Below are positions 23,566-36,022 of a stretch of 64,000 nt of DNA, one piece after another. How positions within the stretch are numbered: the stretch's first letter is position 1; every line of letters begins with the position of its first letter. The stretch is from positions 4,170,330 through 4,234,329 of the forward strand of contig VUYV01000062.1 in the NCBI GenBank assembly GCA_008711295.1. The letters run 5' to 3'. The notes below the pieces were generated by a model, which made no database searches, was not told where the DNA came from, and was given only the letters and a program-made list of their open reading frames with translations. A program made the translations under genes and the position numbers. The stretch is from Anarhynchus alexandrinus. Lineage: Eukaryota; Chordata; Aves; Charadriiformes; Charadriidae.

Positions 23566-26500
23566 TGCAATAACATAAATCTGAGTGGACAAATTATCAT
23601 TACATATAAGAAACTTGCAACAAAATGAAAATAATTAAACAACTGGAGCTGTTCGTAGAGACACTGAAGTTCCCCATGATGATGTCAAGCATGTCTGCAT
23701 TTTGTACATCCCAGTTTTGCCATTATATTTCTGAAGAACACATTCCTCTCGCTGTTTTCGACTGCCCACATCTGAACCTCCAGCTACAAACTTACAAAGC
23801 GAAGTGAACCCTTCTGTCAGCTCTGTATTCTGATAGGTATCAAAATCGGAATGGGTAGACACCAAATACTAAAGGCTAAAGGATGGGTCTTTGGAAAAAT
23901 GATTTGCAACAGTAGGTTTTCACTAGAGAGCGAGTATCATTGCAATGGGAGAAGGAAATTCTTAAAGAAAGTGAAATGGGAAATTAAAATATCAAAGTAA
24001 GGGGGAAATGGGATTTAATGGAGCATTTTTTACATTTCATCTTTTGGGTATTATCTAAAAATATTTGGACTTCCTTCCCCCCCATCAGCCAGGCCTCCTC
24101 TTGAGCCTTAATTTTCATTTAGTTTTTATCTCTGTCACACAGTCTGCCTTCGTACAGTCTCCTTGCTCCTGCTCTAAGAACATTCAGACTAATTTCCTTT
24201 TCCCTTAGCCATTTATCTTTCCTACACCCATTCAAGTCTATGGATGCATGCATCTTGAAGGAGGGGAAAAAAAAGTTAAGACTGTATATGTCACAAATGT
24301 GACCAGGAATCAAAAATAGCTTGGGGATTAAAATCCATCAAAACTGCGCAGTCCAGAGCAAAGTACCCTGGCTGTCTAGACAAGCAAATGAAAAAAGCAG
24401 AGCTAAATTCTGCAAGAGCGCTTCTCCCAAATGCGTTGTCGTTCTATAAAATATCGTCTCTCACACAAAAGCTCCAGCTCCAACAGAACATTTCCCAATA
24501 CCTTTAGGCAGCGTACTGGCAAGGAGGGCTGCCAGCACGACAGGGACACTTCAGACTTGCCAGCGCTGGTCAGTCTGGAAGGTTTGTCACAGTCCACGTG
24601 AGCACTTGACCTGCGTGAGCACAGCAAATCCAGCGTTACCCAAATTCACATGATATGATGTCTGTGCACGCACAGTAGCCACCTCTCTGGTCTTCCAGTT
24701 GGGCTGCTAGATGTTTAGAAAAGTCAGCAGATTTCACTGCCAAAAGTGGCAGCTTTGAAAAGCAATGTGGGAACAGAAATCCATATGGGTTATTCCCAGC
24801 ACGGAAGAACGCTCGCAACAGCCACGTGAAGCTTTCTGAGGAAATCAAGCTTTCAATGAACCCTCGCAATACAGGGAGATGCTTCTCCGCTACCCCTTCC
24901 CACAGGGCACATCTCCAGTTAAACACAGCGCAAGAGCTTTTCCTCTCTTGGAACCAAGAGCATGTACCACCTCAGGCCAGGGGTGCACACGAGCTAACAG
25001 GCTCTGCTGAGAGCAGCGCAGGTTAAAACCAGTGCGAGCTTCTCTGCACCACGCTCCACGGTGGGTTGGAGACAAGCCCTACCGAGGGAATTAACTGCTC
25101 TGCCCCTACCTACGTGCCTTGGCGGGGCACCGTCTCACCATCGCTTAGGGAAGGGCAGTCATGACTTACAGATATTTCTGTTCCTGCAGGTGAGAAGTAC
25201 GTGCGCGCAGTGTTAGTTATCGCTTCAGAAGTTTAAGCTGACAGACCCACATTTTAATCTCTGCTACTAGCATCACCTGCACAGTAAAGCACAGACACGG
25301 AGAGGATCTGGGGCAATGCAAGGGGATAAGACAACTGGCATACGAGGCAGCTATACCATCTTCACCAGCTTCTGGCCATCAGAGAGTCTCCTTGACATGG
25401 GGAATGCTCCCATCCAGACCTCTGAGGGGTTTGCAAAATAAGCGTGGTGGACTGGAAAATCTGGTCATGTGTATTGATTTCTGGATCATATTACAAACGC
25501 AGTAGCTACGCATTGTTCTGGGGCACTGGCTTTTCTCCAAGTTAGAACTGTCAAGATTAGCCACGGAGTATTTTCATTTAACTTTCTAAACATGTAACAT
25601 TGTGAAATCATATTTTTTTGTGTCCAAGAAATGGATTTTCAAGGAGATCTATGAAAAATGATGGTACCCTCAATGTTCAATGCAACTGAAATTTTCAAGG
25701 ACTTGAGAACCATGTGGTTAGAACAAACAAAAATGTCTTTTTTTTTCACCCCCACAGCTCCACACTGCCATCATAAATTAGACCAAGTAGCTTTGCCTTT
25801 AAAAACAGAAGGAACTCTAAACGTAAGAATTAAATACCGAGGTAAATTTCCTATAATTACCTGTACCCCAAATGAAACTCTCACGGTACACAGTCACATT
25901 TCTTCAAGCTAGAAAAATATACCTAAGTACATTTAAAGGAATATATGATGAGGTGGATAAATAATAGAACTGTGAAGTAAACCATGAGGTCATTATTGTA
26001 ATGAGTATTTCCAAAAGGGATCTGGTTTCATATGACAAAGAATATGAGCTTCCATGAGCTGTTGCCCACCATTAACAGCCAGGAGACATCTCCAGAACAT
26101 CACTGATTCTCAGCTTGTTCCATTGGAAAATATCGAAGTGTCTATCAGTCCTTGATGAAACAAGCAAGATGGTAGTTGTTTGGGGTTTTTTTTTAATAAA
26201 ATGGTCTTGTAGACTTTGTGGGTTCAAAGTCTTTTAGAAAGTAGGATGGGTTTTAATGTCCATACCATTATCAGGGAGTTGGTGCCTGATAAGAATGGTA
26301 GTGAGAGAGACCAGGTTTAAAGGAAGAAATAGCATCCTTTATGAAAACAAATTATACTGTTTAAAAAGGGGGACATACTTTCAAGCAGAGAACCTTTTAT
26401 TAGATCCAAGAAACACAACAGACGTGGAGCTTCGGGTAGATTAAAGACTACTCATCTAATATCTACATTGTTGTTATCAACTCAAAAACTTTGAGGGGAC

Positions 26501-27029
26501 GAAAGTAATTACAACCTGTGGAGCAGGAAAAGAGGCTAAAGGGGACGAAGTGTCATCCTGCCCGTGCTGAAGAGAGCTGAGCACAGAGCGCTAGCGCCTA
26601 TGCAAAAGTGTGAGTTAGTAGACTTTGAGGTGGGGGAAATTGCAATGCCTGAAAAAACCAATTTCTACTCAGTCCGTGATTACTTCTCCCTGCAAACCCT
26701 GCCTTTTCCTTAGGGTATCATTTCGGTCTACATCTTCTTTAGCAGCAAAGCTGTTTTAAGTTCTTCTCTTCACTTGTCTGCTCACTTCCACACGTGCGCT
26801 GCAGCACTGTCTTCTCAGTCGTGCTGTTAGTCCGAGTGTGCTGCGCGAGACCATTGATATTATTTGGAGTTAAACACAAAACCCTTCACCTCCTCCAACA
26901 GAGGTATCCAGCGAGAAAGCAACAGGTGAGAAGAGACCAAAATGTGAAATTGCATCCTTTAAAGATTGTAAAATATACCCCCAAAAGGTTTGATTTGTTA
27001 GCAAGTACTTTAGATTAGCAGACACAATT
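23566..27029. other. Intergenic sequence, no recognisable gene
   Basis: Frames reach 96 codons (24636-24926, minus) in a slightly GC-richer stretch at 24.4-25.1 kb, without any known domain. No CR1 or LTR signature, and no clear motif cluster. Confidence 0.5.
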
Positions 27030-27330
27030 CGTTTATGTTTGGCAGCGTTAACTAATTACTGTCTGCAGACTGGAAGCACAGAGCATACCGGCAGCACAAA
27101 GCATGTTGAGCAAGCCACAGCATGATAGAAAGCACAGCTCCATGGAAAACGTACGCTGACAAACTTCCAGTGCTTTTAATTGTTCACTTTTTAATTGGTA
27201 TTATTCCTAACAAGAAAAAAAGGCTATCCTCAGGAGGCCGCAGAATTATATTTGCCTGAAAGCTTATTCTTTAAATAAAAATGGCTCTTCATAGAAAGTC
27301 TATTAGTTTCTTCCTTCATCCCACTGAAAT
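27030..27330. promoter_or_regulatory. Candidate regulatory block with repeated TTTTAATTG
   Basis: Contains GTTAAC (27047-27052) overlapping CTAATTAC (27052-27059), the palindrome GTCTGCAGAC near 27061-27070, and the 9-mer TTTTAATTG twice, at 27174-27182 and 27189-27197. Two identical homeodomain-type sites 15 bp apart are typical of enhancers bound by LHX/NKX/HOX-class proteins. Inference from motifs. Confidence 0.35.
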
Positions 27331-29489
27331 ATGTTCTATCCCTTGGGAAATAAATTTTAATTTACTGTAATTTTTCTTGAGGTTTTTCACTTAGTATGTC
27401 AATGTACACTTCTCCCTCCTCCCTTCCTTTTTCTTTGTGTAAAGACCAAGCTTTTTAAAAATAGAATTAAATCTGAACAAATGAAAAACAAATGAGTCAA
27501 AATTTTAAAAACAGCTGAAATTTTTATGGAGCATTCTTTCCAACACTCTTAATTCAGTGATGATGTCTCCATTTTCTAAGCACCAACAAGGAAAAGAAAG
27601 CCTTCTAATAAGTAACATAAATTAAACGAGCCCTGTTAATACTGCCTACTGACCCTGGGAGGGCTAAAATGAGACTAGAGTCCATGTTTCTTCTACTGCC
27701 AAGCTTGAGCATTCATTCATCGGGGCCAAAATTACTCATTTCAAATGGACCAAAGTTCTACAAAGACCGTATCCAGCGTGGCTAGTGCTTTGTACCTTTA
27801 CTTGCCCTTCTAGATCTGTAAAACAAATGACTGAATGAAGGAACGAAGGAATGAAGACGGCCTTGGTGTTCAGAAGTGCTGAGCACGCACAAAGGGGTAA
27901 TGCAAAGAAAGCAGGCAGCAAACCGTGAATATGCGAATGTAAATTTTCTTTCTCGCGATCAATATGGCAGCCAACCAACACTCACGCCACATGCTGCCAG
28001 AAGGCTCTTAAAATGAGAGTGACGACAGTCTGGACAAGAAGCAATAAAGATATGGCTCAGGATAAGCCATACATAACCGGAGGTCAATACATGTATAGTA
28101 CGTCTTTTTTGTATTTAACACCCATAAAAGAGAAAAATCATGGTTCACTGTTCTACCTGAACGGGGCTGGACACCATGCTAAAGAAAAGGGCAAAGGTAG
28201 TCAATACTGACAATTTGTACGTGCAGCACGAGGCTAACAGGGCCTGCACGGTGTTACTCTTCCCATCCCACTCATCATATGGCTGGAGATCTCCGGTACT
28301 GGAGTGGAGCAGTGTTCTCCATCCCCCTCATCAATCTATTCTTTGCCCACCTTACAGAGCCTGTACCGTTTCTCATCCTCACCAGCTTAACCCCATGCTT
28401 CTCAAGGCACAACATACTATGCTTTACTGAATTGCAGACAGCTCGGATCTGCTACATTTTCTTTGTGCGCAAAAGTAAATAGAAAAAACAGTTACCTTAT
28501 TAAAAAAAAAACAAACAAAACCAAAAAAAGATCAGGTTAGGTTGGCACTGCCTACCGCGGATGAACTCATGCTAGCCTACTTTGCATTTAATTTAATACC
28601 TTCAGTTACACTTTCTTTCCAACTTTTTTTTTAAACTGGTTTACTACTGAGATCTGACTCAAAAACCTGTGATTTCTCAAATCCCTTCTACTCCTCTCCT
28701 ACATTTTTAAATACTGATACTATTTTTCATATTCTGTATTTATACTAGTGGCCTCTCCGTGTGATATAACTCAGAAACCTCTGTTACCACATCTGCCATG
28801 TGACGTACCAGTTCATTCTGTGTTTAGGCATGGGGCTTCTCTGGCACAGTCAATTTGATGATATTCAGCCTTCAAGTTTTCTTCTCGCTTCAGATAATGC
28901 CATTTCTATTTCTGTAACTGCATTCACATTAGCCAATCTTCCTTTATCCCATTTTTAACATGCTCGTTCCCAAAAACTAGACAGAACAGTCATCTGGTCA
29001 GGTAACATAATTAGGAACTTAAAGATGCTCCTAATTCAGTCTGGTAAACAACATCGTATTCTCACCCCATCTGTATCTTTAACATCGTGGTGACACATAT
29101 TTTTCTTTACAAATATATATTTGGTAATATTAACATTGACCTCCTCCCTAGAAGTAGCCCTAAACTATAGAACAGCAATTTGGCAGCAAAAAAAAGTAAT
29201 CCCTGTTACCAATTTGTGTTTAGTTTCCTCCTATCCTGTGTGCCTGTATGAGGTAGAAACCAGTAGTTAAAACCACGTCTAGCAGCTAGCATCAGTTGCA
29301 TTAGCACATGTCATGCAGTTCCTGCTGTGTTTTATTAGACAAATATAAAATTAACAACAGAGCTATAATGATTTCCTAAACTGGTTCCAACACAAATTTC
29401 CAATTTGAGGTCAGATGTATTGCCTAATAAAGTTTTACAACAGCAGTCAAATAGTAGGAGCTAGGTCCCCAGAAATACAACTCTTAATT
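27331..29489. other. Intergenic sequence
   Basis: Includes a small GAAGGAAT-like patch near 27835-27856 and an A run near 28501-28525. Frames of up to 84 codons (28176-28430) have no known domain. Nothing else supported. Confidence 0.5.
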
Positions 29490-29700
29490 CACCAGAATTA
29501 GTTTTAAGACTGTTGTTCATCACATAAAACAAAAATAAATATTATTATAGCGTTACTCAAAATGTTCAGACAATAACATCCAGAGAAGATTGTCCTGGGT
29601 TACTGTAATTGCAAACAACACAATTAAAGATACTTGATATATTTCCATTTGTAGCAAATATACACTATAACATTTTGATTACTTCACCTGATGCTTGTAA
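29490..29700. promoter_or_regulatory. Candidate regulatory block, homeodomain plus forkhead words
   Basis: TAATTG at 29606-29611 joins GCAAACA, the reverse complement of the forkhead word TGTTTGC, at 29611-29617. CAATTAAAG follows at 29621-29629. Flanking text is A+T-rich, with TTAATTC and ATTAGTTTTAAG words. No frame or repeat. Confidence 0.33.
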
Positions 29701-30504
29701 ACTGTCATTCTGAAGCCATTTGGCAAGAACACACTCGTACTCTATGGCTTACAGAGCACGAAACTTCAGATAGTGGGCTACTACGGTCTTGCACTGCTAA
29801 ACCTTTTGTCTTCATGGCAGGGGAAACCGAGGCAAATAAATGCTTTTTTTAGCATATCAATAAATTAAAATGGAAGAGATTTCATTCTAGTTTAAGAAAA
29901 ACAAACGAAAGCAGAACGCCTTCTGCAAAAGAGTTCATCTTCAGCAACAGTTGTTTGACACATTTAGGAATCTGGTGTTAGTCTTGATTTGAAGTCTTTG
30001 TCAGAAACCACTAACGAATTCAGTCAGTCAGAAATTGTACTAAGAACAATAGAAATGTGAGTAAAATTTCCATGGACCTGCATTTAATTTATAAAAAAAA
30101 GATATTTTAACATTTAATCATGTCTGTAAAGTATGTTTTGAACATGTCTATTTGAAGTACATAATTTTAAGCAAGACCAGTGAGCTGCCCGTATTAGACA
30201 ATCAAAAACCTATCCCAAAGGATGAGCCTGATCTAACTACAAGCTTTGTACAACAAAACAAGAAGGATCCGTAATTTTTTTTTTTTGTAAATCTACTTAA
30301 CAAGTTAACTAAGACTTTGTTAAGCAATGCAGATAAAGGTGGTGCTAAGGGAAGTAAGCGTTAGTGCTATAATGTACGGGGTCAAAAATATACTGTTCTT
30401 AGTCACACACGCTGAATACTGTTCTCCAAACTAAAAGTAAGATTGTTTAAAAGTGTCCGTGCAGCAGAGCGTATGGAAAGGGACAGCAAGTGAGCTTTAA
30501 ACCC
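29701..30504. other. Intergenic sequence
   Basis: A+T-rich, with a poly(T) run near 30276-30286. Nothing supported beyond short chance frames. Confidence 0.6.
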
Positions 30505-30625
30505 TCGATGAGGGCACGGCGCAGCACGGGGCCGCAGGCAGGCTGCGGCGGTGGGTGAGGAGCCTGCGCCGAGCTGCTGCGGCCGCCCCGCTGCCAGCAC
30601 CTGAGCTGCCCAAAGTTCCGTGGCG
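30505..30625. other. Small GC/CpG-rich patch
   Basis: About 120 bases of GC-rich sequence with GCGGCGG, CGCCG and GGCCGCC words, sitting in A+T-rich DNA directly left of the duplicated segment. It opens three overlapping minus frames (61-80 codons) with no known domain. It may be a minor orphan CpG patch. Confidence 0.5.
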
Positions 30626-30633
30626 TGAACATT

Positions 30634-30757
30634 CATGAGCTACATTCAGAGCTTTAACAATAGCAAATGAAAACAAAAGGCACTGGCCTTGGAGTAAAAT
30701 TNGTACATGAGCTACATTCAGAGCTTTAACAAAAGGCACTGGCCTTGGAGTAAAATT
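30634..30757. repeat. Near-identical tandem copies around a single N
   Basis: Copy 1 (30634-30701) and copy 2 (30706-30757) are the same sequence, except that copy 2 lacks 16 bases lying between two AACAA direct repeats. A single N at 30702 separates them. The pattern is what results when two alleles differing by a microhomology deletion are both kept in an assembly. A true tandem duplication with a later deletion is the alternative. Confidence 0.8.
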
Positions 30758-33361
30758 TATATCTACATGGTTTTATACATGTATGTATAAATATCTCTTT
30801 TTAAAAAAATCTTCAAATCTACCAACCCTAGAGGCTTTTTTTTGCAGAAAATCAGTTTAAACCACCCTATGAATGCAGAGCACTATACCTATGTTGCTCA
30901 ACCAACTCTGTTTAGAGCTGTCTCAAGTTTCAAGTATAACTACCAACGTAAACATGCGTGTTAACTGAGAAATGATGGCTACACACCTTACGATGCACCA
31001 GAGTCAATAACTCAACAGGACGGTTCCAAACGAATGCTTTGGCGTGCAAGAAAGAAACAAACCAGCAAAATCACACCCAGTAACAGGTACTGCCATATGA
31101 CATCACACACAGAGACAGCTACTCCCTTTAGAAGCTATCAAATTTAGGTCGTCTTCTAATAGAAAACCTCTGCTAAGCGTGCTTCTCCTAGTCAAAGCCA
31201 CCGGTTTTGTCTGCCCCAAAGAATCCATCGTTTCCTCTAACTGCGGGTCAGGTAACTGTCCCAATGCAGTTCCTCCATTTGCAAATGCTGCCCCACTCCT
31301 TAATAAAGAGTACAGACGAGGAAAATACTCCGATCTACGTAACAGCAAAGAGCTGCAAGAGGACCAAGAAAGGGTTGAAAGCAACCAGCTAATAGTCACC
31401 TCCCTCTCAATGCAGCAGGCATGGGGACACAATCCCTGGTGCAAGCAGGAGGCACTGTACCCTGCTGGGAACACCGTCCCTTCAGCCAGCGATGGACCTG
31501 ATGCAGAACAGACCAGCTGACCAAGACTGTTACTTCACCTCACTGATACCTTACATTTGTGAGGCCAGAAGTCCCAGAGAGTTTACAAAAAGTTATCAAG
31601 AACCTTCTTCCTGGGGTATGGAGCAGCCAGAAAATAACCATAACCATTTTCTTGAGAAAGGGAACTTTCACCATAACAACAATTGGATAATAAGTGTCCT
31701 GCGTTCCTGAAGGTCCGTGTGGAGCACACAGGAACTACCTCTTCAGGTTTACACACGCCTCCAGTAAACTGCCTGGTGCTAATTCTCCTTCATCTACCCC
31801 AAAAGACCATGGGATGCTCTGACACGCTCCAGTCAGCAGCTGCAATTCCTGTTGGGCTCTTTTTTTTTTTTTCTTCCAAAACAGTCCTCAGAAGCCCTCT
31901 TCCACAACACGACGGCAAACGTTGCTGAATCAGCCCTGCTGGTTGGCCGGGCAATCAAACAGGGTTAATGTGTCTGACCCACGGCTGACTGTATTGCCAT
32001 AAATGGTTATTACTCCGCTCCGAAACCACAGCGATCATCTTAGGGAGGAAAAGGGTGTCCTGTCTGGTGGTTAACATCAGAATGCTCAAATAACAATAGG
32101 ATGCGTAAACTCGTCCAGTATGTGCTTGCTCATGGGGTATTTTGGGAAAACTCTTCTTTTATTTTCAGTAGCAACAATAACCTGTGGACGCCATCGAGTA
32201 TTGCAGAGTACCAGTGCCGAACAAGAGCTACCAACACCCAGTGTGATGAAGGCACTGGTGGGGTACAACTTGCAACCCCACTGGGCAGCACTGCTTTGGA
32301 TGTGGGGGATTTACGTTTACATACAAACTGCACCCCCTGACCGAAACGAAAAGATTTCATTGGCCTGAAAGGCTAGATTTAAGAAAGCACATTTAAAATA
32401 CTCTCTGCATCATCTCCTCTGTGTCCAAAGTCACAACTGTGCAACAGAGTACCTTATGGCAAACATATATTAATGGATTTTAAGCTCTCTAGAGTTATAC
32501 GTCACAATCTGAAATAGAGCACCAGATTTTCCAAGTCATATCAAACGACCATAATTCCACGCGTACACACAAACACACGGCAGGGACAGGCACGCAGTAG
32601 AGGTGCGAGCGTTATGCAGGGCCTCAGTACTGCACGACATAGCGGGCCTTCGGAACCCGTAAAAATCTCACTTCAAATAATTAAGGAAGCAAGATCAAAC
32701 ATTTCAGATGCTTTCAGAATGCTGAAGATGTCCAGCAGCAAAGAATCGCCTGCTCAGTTTCAAGCAGCAACAGTGTTTATTTAACAGTTTCATACCTCCG
32801 TGGCTTTACGCTCTGTTTTTCTAACTCCGAGTCCCGTGCAATCAGAAGACGGGATGAGGTTGCGCTGTTATAGATCAGCTTTCCCTCCTCTCCCCCTTCC
32901 TCCCGTGCTCCTGCTCTCCAGTTAGAGACTCTTTGGGGTTTCATTATTTAACTTTCCCCTCAGGCATGGGGCTAACGCCATTGGAGCCATTTTGCAGGCA
33001 GCAGGATTCTATAAATGAGGCACTTATTTAAACAGCCTCACACAGAGCCGATGTCAAAGTTCTCGGCTATTTACAGGTGACATCACAAGAGATGCCTTCT
33101 GAAGCACAGCCAAAACAAGTACCATGCGCTGATTAATTTTTCTTGTCCAACATACATCAGAAAACAGTCATTCCACCCTTGCTCCGCTTCACAAAACTCT
33201 TCCTTCAAGCAAATATATGATATTGCTGCACAGCAACTTTTCTTTTTTCCTGCCTGTTGAACAGCCCGGAGTTTGGTTCTCCCTGAGCGAGAATCCAGCA
33301 GATTTGTGGGGACAATTCTCTCTCCCATCAGATTTTCCCATCCCTAGTGAGAGCCTGCAGC
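30758..33361. other. Intergenic sequence, no recognisable gene
   Basis: Contains a poly(T) run at about 31859-31871. Overlapping frames on both strands at 31.1-31.5 kb (123 codons minus, 113 plus) show no known domain. Overlapping frames at 32.09-32.37 kb (up to 82 codons) are likewise unassigned. A TATAAATGAG word at about 33010 has no supporting promoter context. No interspersed repeat recognised. Confidence 0.5.
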
Positions 33362-33415
33362 AAACAACAACAAAAACAAACCCCACAAAGAAACCAAAAA
33401 AAAAAAGGAAAAAAT
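33362..33415. repeat. A/C then A-rich low-complexity tract
   Basis: AAC/AAAAAC-type units grade into a poly(A)/GGAAAAA tail. It has the same compositional class as the tracts at about 13.64 and 51.97 kb, and is the reverse complement of the class at 4.98 kb. Confidence 0.8.
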
Positions 33416-33429
33416 GAGGTCTGATAGCA

Positions 33430-33560
33430 GGTCTAGACCAACATGGCTAAATAATCAGTTTAATTAATCAGGATCTGACAGTGCCGCCTATAATAATAAG
33501 CCAGGATGTGAATAGATTAGTTTTAGCTCTACATTTCTTGGAATCCATCCGAAACATACC
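33430..33560. promoter_or_regulatory. Candidate homeodomain-rich block
   Basis: Centred on TTTAATTAATCA at 33459-33470, a composite TAATTA plus TAATCA site, followed by GGATCTGACAG, a TALE-like word, and an AATAATAA stretch. No frame or repeat covers it. Confidence 0.33.
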
Positions 33561-33829
33561 AAAGATTCAGGACTAAGACAACAGATCTTTTTTGGGGGGA
33601 ATTATGTATAGCACCTGATTAAATGTTATAGACAATACTGAAGTGGGAAATACAAAATAAAATGGTATTTTCCAAGGTCAGGTCATTTCCTTAGAGCTCA
33701 GCTTTCCAAACTCCTGGTAGGAAGGTGCTCCACGATCTCAGCGGAGGGAGCGACTGCAGTGACACCATTTGCGGGGCCCTAAGTTTCAACACGTAATGTG
33801 CTGACTTATACGATTTACCTGTGCTTTGA
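33561..33829. other. Spacer between regulatory-looking blocks
   Basis: Ordinary mixed sequence. No gene or repeat seen. Confidence 0.6.
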
Positions 33830-34260
33830 AACATCTCTCCTTTCCTCTGTTAGATATTAATTCTATGCAGTAAATTTTGCCATTTATTAGCATACATTTG
33901 GAGTTTATTTTCTCAATGTTTAATCACGCGTAGTAGTCATTAGCATATATGAACACTCCTTTTCTAGCGCAGTTTGTGTAGAATTCTCATTTGAGTTAAT
34001 TACTATGTAAGATAGCTAAATTCTAATTAAAATTCAATGGCACATGTAATGATAAAAATTTATCAATACTGTATCTTTCTCAGCAGTTACTTTTATTAAA
34101 TTACTTAGCTTCATTGTTTATTTCTTGAAATTGGGATTTTAAATTAGGCTGCTTTTAACCACTGTAACAATAGTTGCGCTAGGCTTCAACTGCAGTGGTT
34201 TTACTTCATATTTTAAGGGAATAAATGCCTTTCAGGTTTGGTATTTACTCATTATTGCTT
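33830..34260. promoter_or_regulatory. Strong candidate regulatory element, A+T-rich
   Basis: Closely packed homeodomain words include two TTAGCATA words, GTTAATTAC at 33995-34003, TCTAATTAAAATTCAATGG starting at 34022, and TTTTAAATTAGG. The block is over 400 bases without a useful frame or any repeat signature. The even density of TAAT cores is the main evidence. Conservation is untested. Confidence 0.42.
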
Positions 34261-34439
34261 TGCTATGGCTCTGAAGATCTTTATTAACCTCTCTCTCCCA
34301 GCACGGCAAACAAGAGAAGGTGCACAAGTTTGGTGCTCTCTGAGCTAATGGCAAAACATCCCTTTAACATCACCGGAGCTAGGAGCCAGGCAGTCCACAA
34401 ATATCTTTGGCAAAACAGAATAGGACTAGAATAGATCAA
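34261..34439. other. Spacer
   Basis: Short stretch of mixed composition between two regulatory-looking blocks. Nothing seen. Confidence 0.5.
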
Positions 34440-35160
34440 ATCTTGCCATCAAATAAAAAAAAAACTCTTAAATGATAACACTGCTATTTTTCTGCATCCC
34501 GGCTAATACTGTAAATTGCTGCAAGTACCAAGTCTAATTAACACTAGCTAGCGCAAAACCTTCCCGGCGCAGAGTCCAAACCAGCAGCCTGTGCTCTTTC
34601 TCAACGTTGCACTTTTAAAAGCCGCCGCTGCGGATGTTCATGGGTATTTGCATAAACAACGAGAAGCCGAGGAAAAGACTTCGCTCATGCAAACGCTTTT
34701 TCTCTTTTAGTAAATTTATCTATATTAGGCAAATCTTACAACTTGGAAATATGAAAACCTCTTGGGATCGGTTTCATTTGCGTGGGGTGAAATAGGCATT
34801 AAAAAAAATATACGTGCATCAGGTTCTAATCCGAACGCTCATTTTGCTCCCCGCGTGCAGGATGCGCTGCTGGGCACTAAATATGCTCTAAACACAAGCA
34901 AAAAAAAAAAAACCCAGAGCAGCAAAAACTCCTTTCTGCAGCACCCAATGCAGAAGGCTGTTATTCTCAAACATAAAAATGACTAATCACCCTTTAATCA
35001 AGTTATGGTTAATAAAGTAATCCAATTTTTGCTTAATCATGTTAATATTCAGACATGTTAAACAGTAAATCCCTTCAGGCATGCAATCCTGTTTGCCAAG
35101 TTTCAGCCTACCACAAGGTGTAAATCTCTGAAAAGAGCCCTTTGGAAACGCTGACAAACC
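34440..35160. promoter_or_regulatory. Strong candidate regulatory element with octamer and TAATCC/TAATCA sites
   Basis: Contains a perfect ATTTGCAT octamer at 34646-34653 and an octamer-like ATGCAAAC at 34687-34694. From 34983 to about 35040 there are several TAATC words: TAATCAC, TTTAATCAAG, TAATCC at 35018-35023 (the OTX/bicoid-class core) and CTTAATCATG. TCTAATTAAC lies near 34533. A small CpG-rich patch (GCCGCCGCTGCGG) sits at about 34621-34633. Paired/POU input is inferred from the words alone. Confidence 0.42.
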
Positions 35161-35344
35161 TTTGGCGATTGTAGCAGAAGTTGGAGCCTCCGCAAAAACA
35201 CGGAGAAAGACAGAGCTAAAGTTTCGCTACAACTTCCTACCCCGACTGAGATTCGCAGAAGGTAATTCCAGCGCCCTAGATTTAGCCCTTGCAGAAGCCC
35301 TTTTGCTATACAAGCCCCGGAATATTACTGGAATAGGCAGGAAG
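35161..35344. other. Spacer with 64-codon frame
   Basis: A plus frame (35162-35356) begins at a non-ATG codon and encodes nothing recognisable. Not called. Confidence 0.5.
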
Positions 35345-35590
35345 AAGAAAAATTAACCATAATTAATTATTAGAGGATAATATTTTATGACAAAATATAG
35401 CTGATACTTCCACTAATAGTTTAATTATAATATATCAGATTCTCAGAGACATCTGTAATCAGCTTTATTCAGTTGTTCGTTTTTAAAGGTGCTTTATGAC
35501 TTCTGAAGCAGAATAAATGATAAATAATGCATTTCCTCAGCGTTGGTGGGAAAACTCAGGCTATAATTAGCATACAAAATTACATATTCT
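35345..35590. promoter_or_regulatory. Strong candidate homeodomain-rich block
   Basis: TAATTAATTA lies at 35360-35369, TTTAATTATAA near 35420, two TTTATGAC words (about 35385 and 35493), and GGCTATAATTAGCATAC near 35559. It is extremely A+T-rich without being simple repeat, and it has no frame. Confidence 0.4.
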
Positions 35591-36022
35591 GATACTTGAT
35601 GTTCACCGATGCCATTTCCGTCATGTCATAGAGCATAAATAAAAAGCTGCCAACGCGCATACCCCCAATAACTTTATGAACAACCACGGTTGCTCCGATA
35701 CCGCGTTTCTTCGAATAACTCCTTAAAGTAAGAGCCCCCCCACACCTTCCACCAGCTCCCCCCAAACTGAAACCCCCACTTGGTGCTGCAACGCTCCGTT
35801 AAAACCCCAGATTTCGGTCGGTTCCTAAAGAGCGGCGGGAGGGAAAAGTCGGCCACCGTGTCCAGGAAGGCCCCTTTAAAGGCCAAGCCTGGGGAGATGC
35901 TGGGCAGGGTCTCCAACAGAGGACCTTTGTGCTGCCATGCAAATGATCCCCGCACAACCGCCCGCAGACAATGCCCGGGGAGAAGCCGGGGAGAGCCAAT
36001 CCATCTGCAGCGAGTTGGTTAA
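35591..36022. promoter_or_regulatory. CpG-richer patch with POU octamer
   Basis: GC rises after 35700, with CGGTCGG, GCGGCGGG and CCGCCCGC words. A perfect ATGCAAAT octamer at 35937-35944 lies inside the CpG-rich part. Overlapping frames of 93 codons (minus) and 80 codons (plus) have no known domain. The CpG patch borders A+T-rich homeodomain blocks on both sides. Confidence 0.35.

Noticed and set aside
33008..33020. TATAAATGAG word considered as a TATA box.
   Set aside because: No CpG island, initiator or exon lies at a suitable distance, and such words are frequent in A+T-rich DNA.
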